A DNA stretch of 64,000 nt from NCBI RefSeq assembly GCF_008831285.2, contig NC_045140.1:2025528-2089527 (forward strand), read 5' to 3'. Below, piece after piece: positions 15,592 to 28,100 of this stretch. The notes under the pieces were generated by a model. That model worked only from the letters and a program-made list of their open reading frames with translations. It did not search any database and had not been told where the DNA came from. This DNA is from Nymphaea colorata. Taxonomy: Eukaryota > Streptophyta > Magnoliopsida > Nymphaeales > Nymphaeaceae. The stretch's first letter is position 1. Every line of letters begins with the position of its first letter. A program made the translations under genes and the position numbers.

Positions 15592-18500
15592 AGAAAATAG
15601 TTTTATAAGTTCATCCATAATCCATTGTGCTTAAAGATAGAAAAATGAAAGCCTTAAAAAAGAATGGTTTGGATCTGGATCTGGTCCAGCTCTGAAACAT
15701 GAAGTACCTAGTACCTATAAGTATCTGTGTCCCTAAGTTGCTATATCGACACTGGCACATCACCCAGGATCGAATATTCATGTGATTTAGCTGCATATTT
15801 AAGCTTCATTGTGCAGACAGTCACAAATATCAGTGCTATTTTCAAAACATCGTTATGGTGTGGCTGTGGCCAGAAAATAATCCACAATGGAATCTGTGTG
15901 ATATTTTGAAAATATTGTCAATATCACAACTTTGCTGTTTTCAGTAAACATTTTAGTATATTTTAGACTTTTCAGTTTTGTTTGACATTTTGATTACTAT
16001 TTTGACTAATACCTACGTTTTTCTAAGAAAATCAGTAAATAACTCATACTTTCATAAGTTTTCTTTCTTTTTCTATTTTTTTGAGTTCATCAGATTTTCA
16101 TGAGAACAATGTATTTTTGGTTAATACTGTAGAACAACCTCACTGATAAAAACTCAACAATTATATTTATAACTATGACTGTGCATCTATGCACCTTATT
16201 AGGTTTCCCAAGTAGTTGAACATGGTAAAGCCGTAAAGGCTAGTAACCTAATTAGGGTCTAAGTGCACCTTAATGGTAAGCTGCTTATTATTTGATTGTA
16301 CACGTGATGACATCAAACACAGTTTTCTTAAGTGGGAAAGTATATTTTGAAAATGGGAAATCATAGAGCCATAGAGGTATTCAATTGGAAAAAGGTTTTT
16401 GAAACTATGCTTGTTTTGGAAAAGTGGAAGCTTTATGGCATCTAAGTTATCTGAACTTGTGTAACTTTGTAATTTTTTGTCAGTATCCTGCCTCAGTTTC
16501 AGTTGTTCCATAAATGGAAGCAAAATGTGACTATGGCTCTCCAGACCTTCCTACAGAAAGCCTAGTACAAGCATAATTAGGCATGTATTCTGAAAGGTTG
16601 TTGCACTGTAATTGGACTCTGAAACCAACAGATATTCTGAGCTACCTTGTGGTGCAACTCTTTGAGCAATATTCTTTCCAAAAGTATGTAAAAGTAAGTG
16701 CACATAGAGGACTGTTAATAGGGAACTTCGTTTTTGGTTCAATATTATGCTGTGCCCTTCCGGGTGAATAGGGTTTCAGGCCAAACCCTCCACCCAATCA
16801 ATCCCTCATCCCCCTAGGGTACAGGGTTTATTTTCAGTGCCTTGGGGTGCCGCCTTTGCTGTGTTTCAACTTGCACGTCAGTGGCCTTCCTTTTGCAGCA
16901 TAGAGGGTTGATGCCGCGGGGAATTATGATGTGCCCTTCATCATCCACAGATATGCCTAGGGTTGTGGTCCTCTAGGTTTATCTCAGAAATGATGGATAT
17001 ACAAAATCATTTCTACATAGCGTGAGTAGTTTTACATCTTTGATATTCATAAAAAGAAATACAATGTTCTACATGCTGGTTAGAATTATAGGTAGATGAG
17101 GCCTATTTGCAACCAAGGAGAAGCTTACCCCAAAGCCTTTAATATAAGCATAATTAGGCATGTGATTTTGGGAGGTTGTTGCACTGTATTAGGACTCAAA
17201 CCAACAGATATTCTAACTTACCTTGCATCCTGACTCTTTTAGCTATTTCTTTCCAAAAGAATATGTATAGGTAAGTGCACATAGAGGAGAAGGCCTGTGA
17301 ATGGGAAGTTTGTTTAGTTCAATATTTTGTTGAGCCCTTCATCATCCACTACCTACGCTTGTGGAGTTGTCGTCCTCTAGTTTTATCTCAGACTAATGCA
17401 TATAGCGTGAATAGTTCTGATATTATTCATGAAGTGAAGTATGAGGCACTGCATGTTGGTTAGAGTTGTTCTGGAGATGTGGCCTATATGCTACCAAGGC
17501 AAAATTTACTCGAGAGACCCTAAAATTGGGCGTGCAGTTCTGAGTGGTTGGTACACTGTAATAGGACTCAAACCAACAGATATTAAGTTGCCTTGCAGTG
17601 TCACTCTTTGAGTTATATTCTTTCCAAAAGAGGATGTACAAGAAAGTGCACATACTGGACGTGGTCTGTGAACAGGAAAGTTTGTTTGATTCATTTTGTT
17701 GAGTCCTTCATCATCCACAGATACATGTAGGTTTGTGGACCTGTAGTCCTATAGTCTCAGTAATGATGGGTATACAAAAACGTAACTCCCTAGCATGAGT
17801 AATTCCTGATATTATTCATGAAATGAAGTACGAGGCACCATATGCTGCTTAGAATTGTTGGGTAGATGTGGCCTATATGCAACCATGGCAAAGTTTAACT
17901 TCGCAAACCTGCAACTACTATATGTCCTGCGTTGGCTGATTTCCTGTAAATTAATGTTGTGCAACTGAAGTAGGTTGTTAAGTTCATCTGGAATTATGTC
18001 TTTTGTTAGTTATCATACTCTTGATTATCATTCAACTGAAGTGATCATTTTTTTGTTCTTTTCTTCCTCATCAGGTTTCTAGAGTGTGATTTCGATTCAT
18101 ACATCAAGCACATTCGAAAACCTCACACTTGGGGAGGAGAACCAGAACTCCTCATGGCTACTCATGTACTCAAGTGAGTGATTGTAATTTACTTTTAAAG
18201 TCTTCATTAGTTCCTTCTATGCTAATGATATGTTTGTTGTTGTTTTCGTGGAGTTCACCAGAGTGCCAATTACAGTTTATATGCGTGAGAAAAGTTCAGA
18301 GAGCCTCATAGTTATATCAGAATATGGTCAAGAGTATGGGAGACAAAATCCAATTCGAGTTCTTTATCATGGTTATGGACATTACGATGCATTGCAGGTC
18401 TCACCTAATGGAGCACAATCCAAGTGGTAAGTTAATTATGGTTCTTTAGCAATTTGAAAATGAGCTAAAGAATAAGCTTTTTGTTGCTAATTTACTAAGT

Positions 18501-19313
18501 TTCTGAGAGGAAGTGGTGCACTGGAATGTGAGAAATGACAATGGTCCACTTTCTTGCTCATGGTTCAGTATTCTGATGTTTTCTTCCAAGTCATGACTCC
18601 TATATATCTTAAGCCTTGAATGCCAGAGGAGTAAAATTTCGTCCTAGCAGTCCGCCAGGAGCTTAGGTCATACCAGTTATACAATAATACGAGATGGTCT
18701 GTCATGCCCTTGTTAAGACTTAAGAGGTGTTCAAGTCAAGGGAATAGCAACCATGAGTTGCATTCCCTTCCATACCTTCACTTAGGGGCATTTGACACGC
18801 GTTACAACTTGGGTAAAAGAAACACAAATGATTTTTCCAAATTTTTACCAAGCTGACATAATTGCAACAGAATCCTTTGTTCTGTGAACATGGTGATCTG
18901 TTCTTCAGTTGGACGTCCCCGTAAAGGCTGTCATGCTCTTAATGAGTTGCCCTTGCCTGCAAGCCAATAAAGATCTTTGATGAAAAGTGCTTGGACTTCA
19001 AGGGCCATAAATTTTAAGCCCAGGCCCAGGCTGATTATTCATTCTATTACCAAGTGCACCAAATTCTCTACCTAGTACCAGTCTTTTACGATTTTCTGCT
19101 GTTTTTTGCTATTGCTAGTTCATTTGTAGGGGTGATAGGAGTTTCTGGTTCCCACTCTGCTTTTTCTTTTATTTATTTATTTTTTATGTGTTGGCAAACT
19201 GAATCACTGATTTCCCAGCCTTGCTTAACATTCAACTTTTCCATTGTTAATGATTGCGTCATGATCTTACATTAGCTTTCTCTTGGTTCTTTGACAGGTT
19301 CAGAAAGAGATGA
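13810..19313 (+). CDS. OTU-domain cysteine protease (deubiquitinase), At3g57810/OTU4-like; 5' exon unresolved
   Basis: Five exons are read: 13810-13931, 15134-15174, 18075-18173, 18262-18426 and 19298-19313. All have GT-AG introns and consistent phases, and give 147 residues to a stop at 19311. The catalytic set is intact: Asp and Cys in IPGDGRCLFRS (Cys codon 13830-13832) and His in YHGYGHYDAL (His codon 18380-18382). The family motif HTWGGEPELLMATHVL, which supports the fold, lies in exon 3, and VPITVYM begins exon 4. The enzyme family removes ubiquitin from proteins. The C-terminus is short and ends in a basic SKWFRKR after the OTU fold. The N-terminal exon is not certain (see 12402-12456). 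Intron 2 (15175-18074) is large and repeat-filled. Confidence 0.9.
15326..15387. repeat. 31-bp direct duplication
   Basis: The unit (ggtaatggtgttatattctt and 11 more bases) is repeated head to tail without mismatch within intron 2 of the OTU gene. Confidence 0.95.
16560..17900. repeat. Three diverged tandem copies of a ~376-bp unit
   Basis: Shared landmarks occur in order in each copy: an aattaggcatg-like start (16570s, 17147 and a diverged form near 17523), caaaccaacagatatt, ttctttccaaaag, agtgcacata, and agcccttcatcatcca. Spacing is about 577 then 376 bp. The first interval is longer partly because copy 1 carries the 163-bp insertion at 16760-16922. All lie in OTU intron 2. Confidence 0.85.
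16760..16922 (-). mobile_element. SINE-like retroposon fragment with 16-bp target duplication
   Basis: The 163-bp insertion is flanked by attatgctgtgccctt (16744-16759) and attatgatgtgccctt (16923-16938), one mismatch in 16. Sister copies of the host repeat lack it, so the empty site is visible. Its sequence aligns with 51490-51640 (shared caagttg, ccccaa and gggtgga...tttggcct blocks in the same order on the minus strand). No pol III boxes remain, so it is probably 5'-truncated. Confidence 0.7.
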
Positions 19314-20504
19314 AGGACAAGTGAAAAATCATGATATAACAAATAAAGGACTGGTTTTATGGTACACAAGTTAATTGTTTTCGTTTAATTCCATGATTGA
19401 AGTTTGCACGGAGTCCTGTTCTTCGCATTCACTTACAAAACAAGTGGGGACTGCTTCAAGGTGCCCTGCGGAAAAGTTTGGTAGCTATCTCCTCTTCGTG
19501 AAGAAAGGTCCCTAAGGAGAGTCACGAAGAAATTGGTGGCTTCTGTTTCTGTAGTTACCCTGAGTTTATTTGCCTCGACCTCCATAAACGTTCCTACATT
19601 CATTCTCGTTAGTCCAGACTTCTCTTGCCATAAATGGAGGAACTTTGTTTGCCTCTTCAATACTTCAGCAAAAGAAGGCCGCCTAAAGATTCCGGTCCAA
19701 CAGCCTCCATTTGCAGGTGTCGTCTTTACCACTTAAGAAGGATAGACACATAAGTATGCGAGGGTTGCATGACTAAACAATGCAAGTAAGTTCACGATCT
19801 TCTTCATCAAATTAATATACCATATTCACATAAATCAAAGAATAACCAGCATTTATAAAACTACATACAAAAACCCATTTAAGCTCGTTTTTCTCTTGGC
19901 ATCTCTTTTTAGTTCAAACCAAACATAATTTCACGCATAAAGAGACCTCTTTTAATTTCTACTGGCTTTCATGTGGGCATTGTCACGTGTCTCTGGATCT
20001 GCAGCAGTTTTAACATGTAAATTCCTCCATAATCGGTATCTTTTATTATAGGGGCTGTTCCGGGTGTTAACTGCTGCAAAAGGGGTTATTGATAAAAGTA
20101 GACAATAGCTGCGGTTTACTACAGGCACCAAAAGCAGACCTAAGATGAAATATTCATTTTATTGACCCAACATATTACCTACAGTAGCTTATCAATCTTT
20201 CTCCAATTGGACCCAAGAGCGGCCTGCTTGCACTAAAGAAGATATATTCAACGAAACCCAAAACGTTACTTACCTTATAGCAAATCAAAATTTAGCTTTG
20301 AGTTGATTAGCAAAGTTTTTTATTTTTATTTACTTGTTTAGTCAATTTATTGATAACTACCATCTTGGTCTTTCCACAACTTTCCGCAACAACTAGTGAT
20401 GCATGATATGTATCAATGCACTCATGTCGAACGTTCTAAAGTAAGCGGAACGTTCTAAAGTAAGTGGCTGGAACGTATTTTGGATTCAGAACGGCAACCA
20501 TATT
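19314..20504. other. 3' flank of OTU gene and spacer
   Basis: This begins with the likely OTU 3' UTR. A 99-codon minus-strand frame (19433-19732) contains a PSFAEVLKRQ stretch reminiscent of plant retroelement N-termini but has no other support. A 19-bp tandem duplication (aacgttctaaagtaagcgg) sits at about 20429-20466. Confidence 0.4.
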
Positions 20505-20798
20505 CATCACGGTAGTTGGGGGGGTGAGCGAGAGGTGTTAACCCCCACCGCCCAAGCAAGGCCCGAACCCCCACCGCCCAAGCAAGGCCCGAAGGCCCCC
20601 CCATTCCCCCTGCCTCCGGGGTCCTGAGCTGCGTCGGTGTCAGCAATAGCAGCGGTGCACCCTTCAACTTGGATGCCGCGTCCTACCGCCTTAAGACACA
20701 GGAACATAGCGCCCACGGGAATCGAACTAGAGACCTGCTTTAATACAGGCCCCTAGCTCGATCAGCTACGCTATGCCCCTTGAGGCATCACGGTAGTT
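20505..20798 (-). mobile_element. tRNA-derived SINE with perfect 13-bp target-site duplications
   Basis: The element body is 20518-20785 (268 bp), flanked by exact copies of catcacggtagtt at 20505-20517 and 20786-20798. Read on the minus strand it starts with a tRNA-like head: an A box (tagcgtagctgatcgagcta, about 20753-20773) and a B box (agttcgattccc, 20717-20728), the internal pol III promoter. A GC-rich body follows with a 26-bp tandem duplication (ccgcccaagcaaggcccgaa core, about 20541-20592), and it ends in a C-rich rather than A- or T-rich tail. No protein is encoded. A truncated relative is at 57836-57920. Confidence 0.85.
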
Positions 20799-21039
20799 AT
20801 CGGGACATGAATTCTCTACCAAAGTCACTGCATATTCATGTAACATAATTTTGTCAAAAAGGCCCACAATTCTCTCTCTCTCACACACACATATGTATAT
20901 GCTTCGCGGATTTCTCCCTTCGGATTTGGATGAAGAAATCGTCCATCCTCACACATGCATCAGGCGGTATCTTTAATCATGTCCGCCCGATGCAATGCAT
21001 GAAGAGGTGGTGATTGGATGAAACTTTGGATGGCGGGAG

Positions 21040-21078
<39 letters not shown>

Positions 21079-22158
21079 GATACTTATTTTGGATATTCAC
21101 GCTTTAATTTAGTTCTCTATACCTTTATTTTGATTTTTCAAATCAATTGCTCTTTTCTCCATCTATTTTAGTTCAAATTCCCTACAAATTTCAATTCAAC
21201 ACGCCTTGAAGTAAAATAGTTTTGAGCTGCTTTAAGGACAGCAGAAACATTAACTCTATAGATTCTGCAAGAACTATGCGCCATTACCATGTACATCAAA
21301 CTTTTATGCACCTTCTTACCTTCCCTATGTGCCTTCTCCAAAGAACCACTTGAGCCTCCATTGTCCATCCAAATTCACATGGAAAACCAAGCCCTTGAAC
21401 CTTCATCTCAGTAAGATGAGCCCGCACCGAATGAACCAACCCCATTGTTGAACTGTCTTCCAGTGCCCACTGTCATTCGACTCATGCTTCATCTAAAAAA
21501 ATCCTACTAGAATTCACATTGTGATCACAAGATGTGTGGATGAAATTTGAATTCAAAGGACCTATTATGCTTATAACTATTATATTTCATCATGTTTTCA
21601 AAGCCAAGTTGTTTCTATTGTGAAGCCAAATTCCAGCAGGACTGGGTAACAATAGCAGAATCAATATTGGAAGTCCTCTACAAAAATAGTATATTCTTGG
21701 ACCTCGTTTACATTATTAGCACCTTGTGCCTGTTTTGGATGCCGAGCTAGCCAAGATCATGTCCAATTTAATTTAGATTTTTAATAACAATGTTTGAGAG
21801 ATCTCATACAGAATTCTGTAAAAAAATTTCCACCAAAGTTTGGGCTAACTGTATTACTTGTTGGAAATTAAAGTCCCGAACTCAACAAGGTCTCATTTTA
21901 TCCGAAAGAAGATATATTCATGAAAGGGAAACAAAATGACCGATCCCTTCGAATTCCCAATGCAATCTTGTCTAGACATGCAGCCTGCATATATACGAGG
22001 ATGAAAATCTCATTAGCCAAGTGGATAGGAGCATTATAATATTTCACATTCATCAATCTTGACATAAACTAAGATGCGTGAATAAGGCTTGTGATCAATT
22101 TATGCACCAGCCAAACTGAGCATAATGAATCATGCCAAACACAAAATGAATTGCCTTA
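20799..22158. other. AT-rich spacer
   Basis: A (TA)n tract lies at about 21042-21075. Otherwise no gene or defined repeat is seen. Confidence 0.5.
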
Positions 22159-22300
22159 GGGGCTCTTTGATAATAGTAATTGGTTGTTACTGTTTCATGA
22201 ATCGAAAAAAAAAAATGAGTCAAATTTATGAAACATTGTGACCATGAATCTCTCCATTTCTTAGGACAGTAACAAGAAGTTACTACTCTCAAATAACCCC
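22159..22300. mobile_element. Tourist-like MITE (PIF/Harbinger type)
   Basis: The 142-bp element has roughly 35-bp imperfect terminal inverted repeats (ggggctctttgataatagta at the left; ggggttatttgagagtagta read inward from the right) and is flanked by TTA at 22156-22158 and 22301-22303. TIRs starting GGGG..TTTG with a TTA duplication are diagnostic of Tourist elements. No transposase is encoded, so it is non-autonomous. Confidence 0.8.
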
Positions 22301-24538
22301 TTAAGGTTGCATAATTTTAAGAGAAGCTTCAATTGATTATGATTCGCTTACAGGGGAATGCTAAAGTGTTTAGTTAACTGTAAGAACAATGGAGATACGA
22401 GTGTGAAGAAGATCTCGACCAATTCAGTTAAAGATCTAGCAATTAGGCAACATTAATAAATTAACAAGGACAAACAAGTCTACCGTAGAGAGAAAATTAT
22501 TGAGTAATAAAGAAATGATCTAAAATAAACAGCAAAAAATTTCTAGGCAATTCTGATGAAGAACCAAAGAATATCTTAGATCCTAGAATAGTGAAATGAC
22601 CCGAGCTCAGGCTCTTGGTCCGACAAATCCCAACCCTCCCCCTTGCAGTTTTAGTTCCAACCCGAAAAGCAGTATGACAATTTACAACTCCCTTACAAGC
22701 CATTGACAATATCTCCCAATATCTTCAATAAGGAACTAAACATCTCAAAATGGGGTGTTACAATTTACGCCCTCTTAAGGTACACAAGTCCTTGCATGTG
22801 AGACTCTAGGTCTGAGTGTTGAACCGTGCTCAGATGCCATTGAAAAAACTCGACCCACTTCTAAACCTATCTTAGGTCGTTGGTTCGACAGATCCCAATC
22901 CACCTCCTGACAATTTTAGTTTCAATCCCAAAAAGTTAGAAACTATGACAACCAACCATTTAACAGTCTCTTTTATATGTCATTCAAATCTCTCACCATG
23001 TTCAATATGAATAAAACCTCATGAACCAAATAAAAACCAGGTCAGTGGAGGCAGGCGGCGTCAGACGGACAAATACAAAAGAGTTGTACTGTTTTCACAG
23101 TGTGAAGCTTCTTTTCTTGTGGTTTTAAAAAGGGTAAAAGCAGTTACCTGTGTAGATGAATAAATAAGCTGGGAAACGGTAAAAAGGCCAGTGAGTTTCA
23201 TGAATGGACACTTCCAGTTCCTTTTACTCACCGTAGCTAAGGCAATGTTGACTGTGCTCCACTCATCAAGTTCCTGCCGGATAACAAGATAATAATTGAA
23301 GTCTACACTTTCTTCTGTTGCTTTACTCCCAGGGATCGCTTTTTCTCTATTCTATAGTTGCGTGCAAACTATATCAAGCAATCCAACGTGTGATGTTAAG
23401 CAGACTCCTGTGAGTAGTTAGCGAATCATTAATATTTTTTGCTTTTGAATCGTGCCCAAAGTTATTTCTTGTGGTTGCCCGCTAACCAAGCAACAACCAC
23501 TTTTAGTGACACCATGGATCCATATATTATAGTCGCAAAAACGTATTTTTTTTCCCAACAAGTTTAAACCGGGAAAAACAAGTTAGTCCAATAAAGCAAC
23601 AAAAAACACTTTTTTTTTTTGAGAAACCGCTATTTTTGGGTTTTTTCATTTTGGGCATTTGTCATTTTTTTTGAATGCCAAACTGTTTGGTTTCATTTTC
23701 TAATTTTTATTTGTGGCATATCCGCTGTTGTTGTCTCATTAATTTCTCATTTATTTTATTTTTTTATAACTTTTAAGATTTTTTTTTCATTTTTTCAAGC
23801 TTGCCAAAAATTATACCCAGAAAAAACTCAGTTTAAAACATGAAAGGGCATACATGCATCTATCTACATTGACTCGAAGTCTTCCTGAAATGAGCTCTAT
23901 GAGATTAGGTGATTTCATCCCGATTCTAATTAGCGTTCAATTCGGTGGGGCTACGTGAATGGAGTTCATGTCAACATATGATATTAATGCGCTTCGGACC
24001 ATCCCGCTATATATACTCTATGTATCTGACATTGTCTGAGTTGGTTTTTTAGGTTGGCCATCCCTTGATATAACCCAGACCAAGGCTTTTCTTCTGTTCT
24101 CCTTGCCCACACGACAGTAGTGGCAGAGCCACATAAAGATTGGTGTGGGCAGTTGCCCACACCAGCCCTCTAATTTTCCTTTATTTTTACATTAAGGTAT
24201 TCTAATATTTACTTAGTTATATATGTAAGTGTTTCTTCAAGTATAAAAATATGTGAATTAGTGTTCCTCCAAAAAAACTTTCTGACTACGCCAATGCATG
24301 ACAGTAAATTAATAATACCACCGAGTTGTTTGGACTACTGGACCAGCCAAGGGCCGAAAGTGCCTTTTTCAAAGTTTTCTAGAAGACCATATTTCTCCAC
24401 TGTGAAAATTACATTACAGAACGCAACAGAAGAGCGAATTGCCGCCATTGAAGAAGCCTGCAGTTCAACCTTTTGCTCTAGTCTGAAGCAACGAGTATCA
24501 AACAGTAAGAACAGGAGATCATGATTAAAAAAAAAAAA
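22301..24538. other. Spacer with a diverged direct repeat
   Basis: A block near 22610-22670 (tcttggtccgacaaatccca onward) recurs in diverged form near 22875-22937, about 265 bp apart. Near 24118-24180 there is a copy of a dispersed motif (gtgtgggcagttgcccacac) that also appears near 29560 and 58125. No supported gene is present. Confidence 0.5.
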
Positions 24539-25128
24539 TACAGAATGCCCCAAGACTTGTAGGAGAATACAGTTTTAATTTTCTATGTTGGTGTTGTTGG
24601 GGGTGTGAACTGATCTATACTTAATAAGATTTCCTCAAGGTTGTGTTTGTTTCATTGCGAATCTGAAATTTGTTGAGATCATAATTAAAGAATACAGAAC
24701 ACCCCAAGAAATAACTTGTAGGAGAATACAGAGTGTTGTTGGGGTGTGAAACCTGATCTATACTTAATAAGTTGTTCTTAAGGTTGTGTTTGTTTCATTG
24801 ATGGATCTGAAATTCTTTGAGATCATAAATAAAAGCTACAGAATGCCCCAAGAAATAACTTGTAGGAGAATACAGTTTTACTTTTCTCTGCTAGTGTTGT
24901 TGGGGTGTGAAACCTTATCTATACTTAATAAGTTGTTCTTAAGGTTGTGTTTGTTTCATTGATGGATCTGAAATTCTTTGAGATCATAATTAAAAACTAC
25001 AGAATGCCCCAAGAAATAACTTGTAGGAGAATACAGTTTTACTTTTCTATGTTAGTGTTGTTGGGGTGTGAAACCTGATCTATACTTGATAAGTTGTCCT
25101 TAAGGTTGTGTTTGTTTCATTGCAGATT
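24539..25128. repeat. Four-copy tandem repeat, 144-161 bp units
   Basis: Units start with tacagaatgcccc (or tacagaacacccc) at 24539, 24693, 24837 and 24998. Each contains gtaggagaatacag, a tgttggggtgtgaa block, ctatactt(a/g)ataag and aaggttgtgtttgtttcatt. The array ends near 25128, next to a hairpin-forming inverted repeat (about 25127-25159, aattcatgg/ccatgaatt). Confidence 0.93.
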
Positions 25129-28100
25129 TAAAATTCATGGGCAGAACCATGAATTTAAAATCCATGCTGATAAGATCCTCAGTTTGATCTCCCAAAACAC
25201 ACACCTTTTCAATGCAACCTAACTTCCATGAAAATGTGATAAGAGCTTTCACGTAATTTGGTTAATTTGCCCTAATACCCATGTTTAAGAGGGAGGCAGT
25301 TATTTTCTTGTACTCTTGATATTTGTCAACAAACCACGTAAAAAAAAAAAAATCCTTCTATCTTCTGCTTCTTCTTCTTCCTCGTCCTCGTTTTTTCTTC
25401 TCCTGGTGTCGCGAGTGATAAAGAGAGAAGGCCTCGTTCCAAACAAGTTTATGCGCATTCGCGTGCATGTGGGAAGAAGAAAAGGTGGGTGAGAAGATGG
25501 AATGCTCATAATTTCTCTGCTGACCCCACAAAGGAAACCCACTGTGTATATAAATATGTTAATGGATCAATTGACCAAGTTTTGCAGGCCTTCAGCTTTA
25601 GGACCACCACCACCACCATCGCAATTCCTTTACTTCAAATCCATGGCAACACCAGTTGAAAGCTTCTTCCTTCTTTTGGATGCAGTGCCCCGAGTTACTT
25701 CCAATTAAGATGGTGACTGTTTTCTTGGTGCTGCTGTGGGTGTGGTTGTTGGTTTGTCAATTGCTGCTCATAAATGGTGGCTTTGAAGTGCTGCAACCAT
25801 ATCGTTCTTATGATATCGACAGCAGACAATGAGGATGGTGGTGGTGGATCTTTTGTTAGAATCAAAAGATATTTTATTGGGTTGTAAAAGACGATGTTTA
25901 AATATACACTAGCCACCTACTAACCTTCACTCTTCTGTTGTGCCAACTCCCTCTCGCCCCTCTTATGTACATTAATTAATATATATATATAGTTTGTTCT
26001 TACTCAAACGGCCATTTTGGCCACAATATTTATGGGACCTGATTGGCCGACATCCTTTATAGGGCAGGTAGTCCTTCACACACACACACACTTATATATG
26101 TCGAGTAAGTTTAGAGTTCCTGACAACCACGGTTTGAGTCAACTCTTTATATATATTTCTTGCCAACGCTTAATGTTGCAAATTTAATGTGAGTAAGGAT
26201 AGAAAGAGTAGCTCGAGGTACCTGGAAAATTAGTTGTGTCATGAATGCAAAGGATGTTGGCCTGCCAAATCCCTGGGACCTGATTTGGCCGACATCATGT
26301 GCATGCATGATTAAAAAAATCACGACTAGCTATTTTATATATATGTATATATTATAAGATCGAGGGACCAGTTGATATTTTTTAAAGCTCCATGAAACTA
26401 GATTTGAACCAGGATTAGCTGCCGATCTAAAAGTAGATTTCTGATTCACATGATCGAGGGACCAGTTGCTATTGATAATGTAGTCTCATAATGATCATCA
26501 TATATGGCGCAGAATCTCTTACTTAGATAACATTATTCTTGCGCTTCCATACAATGTAATTTGGTTTTCCTTGTTTCTACATTGTTGCGTCATGTTGGCC
26601 ATTTAAGCTCTACCATATTGATTGTTATTCAAGGCTTTCTTCCGCTCTCAGCCGCCCAGTAAGATAAAATACTCCTCCTGCTGTCGCTATTTAACAATAT
26701 GGAGCTGAATTCCATGGTGCCCAAATTCATTATTTACTTAGATGGTGTGTTCTACAAAGTTTGGATTTCATATCATTCTAGAATCCAACATTGGATGGGA
26801 TCAAATATGTCTTGTGGTTGTATTTGATCACATTGGATGTAAGATCCAAGGTGAATTGCAACCGCATGGACCTCAGATCCATGGATTTACCTGGGTCACC
26901 TTCCAGTCAGATCATAGATCAAAGGTTTTTGGATTCAACCGCTGATCTGAAATCCACTAAACCATGGATCCATGGTCTTTGCGGAAAAAAAAAGAGTGGA
27001 CACCACAGCAGCACAAATCCCAAGTGACCTTCAATCAGAAACTGGAAGATATTAAATGCAGCCTATGAAATCAAGAGAAATTCAGCAAACACATGGTATT
27101 ACGAGCTTGAGAAAGAAAGAGAGAGAGAACAAGAACTGGTTCACTTAGCCTCCACAATGGCACTCCTAATCTGACATTCAAAAAAGGGAGAGAAAGAGAA
27201 AAGAAAGAGCACAAGATAGATTTTGTGGAAGAAGAGCAAAGTCATGACAACAATCGAGCATGCTGGTACGATAATTGGAATTGGACTGATAAACGAATAG
27301 ATCCAACCTTCAACGTTGAACGCCAGGTCATGTCTTGGTATATATATATATATATATATATATATAGCACATGAGTTAGCGCTTTCACTACTTATGGGCT
27401 GCCTGCAGATGCTTTGAAATCCTAATAAAACTCTAAATTTATAGGCCTGAAAAACGAAAAAAAAAAACCAATAATTCAACCAGATGCATAGATTTAATTT
27501 TGTAATGATCTAAGGCACAGTTTTAGATTGGTTTAAATCTTATCAAAAATTTAAGAGTTATAAAAATATTATCAAGAGTCTGAGCCCTGAGATGACAAAG
27601 GGGTTTTATTTAGGGAAATTTATTTCCTTGTTTCTCTCTCTCTCTCTCTCTTTGAAGGGTATTTTAGATTCTTGAAAAACAGCTTGGATTTTATATTAAC
27701 AACTTAATCTTCGCAATCTAATCTCCTTAGGATCAACTGGCCAAACGATTCTCATCAAAGTTTGGTACACGAGTGTCGTTATAATTTCTTAAAAATTTCA
27801 CTTTGACCCTTGTAAAAAATTTTAAAAAGTATATTTGACCACTATAAAAATTTAAAAAAATATAGTTCGGCCCTAAATTATGTCTTATGAGCAGAGACAG
27901 ACCATGATGAGCTTCAAAATCCATATAAAATCTGATTTACTCATCCCGTGATCCAAATTTTGATTACTTCTCCAAACTCAAAGTTTATGTCACTCCAAAT
28001 CAATTTGTCTACTTAGGTTGGTGAGAAAGTTTCACATAAAAAGCACACTAGTTGGACACAACCTGTGGATGCCAAAATCCATGATCTTCCTCTCTCCCTG

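Noticed and set aside
19433-19732. Minus frame with PSFAEVLKRQ, resembling retroelement N-termini
   Set aside because: Only a short phrase matches; there is no zinc knuckle, reverse transcriptase or repeat boundary nearby.
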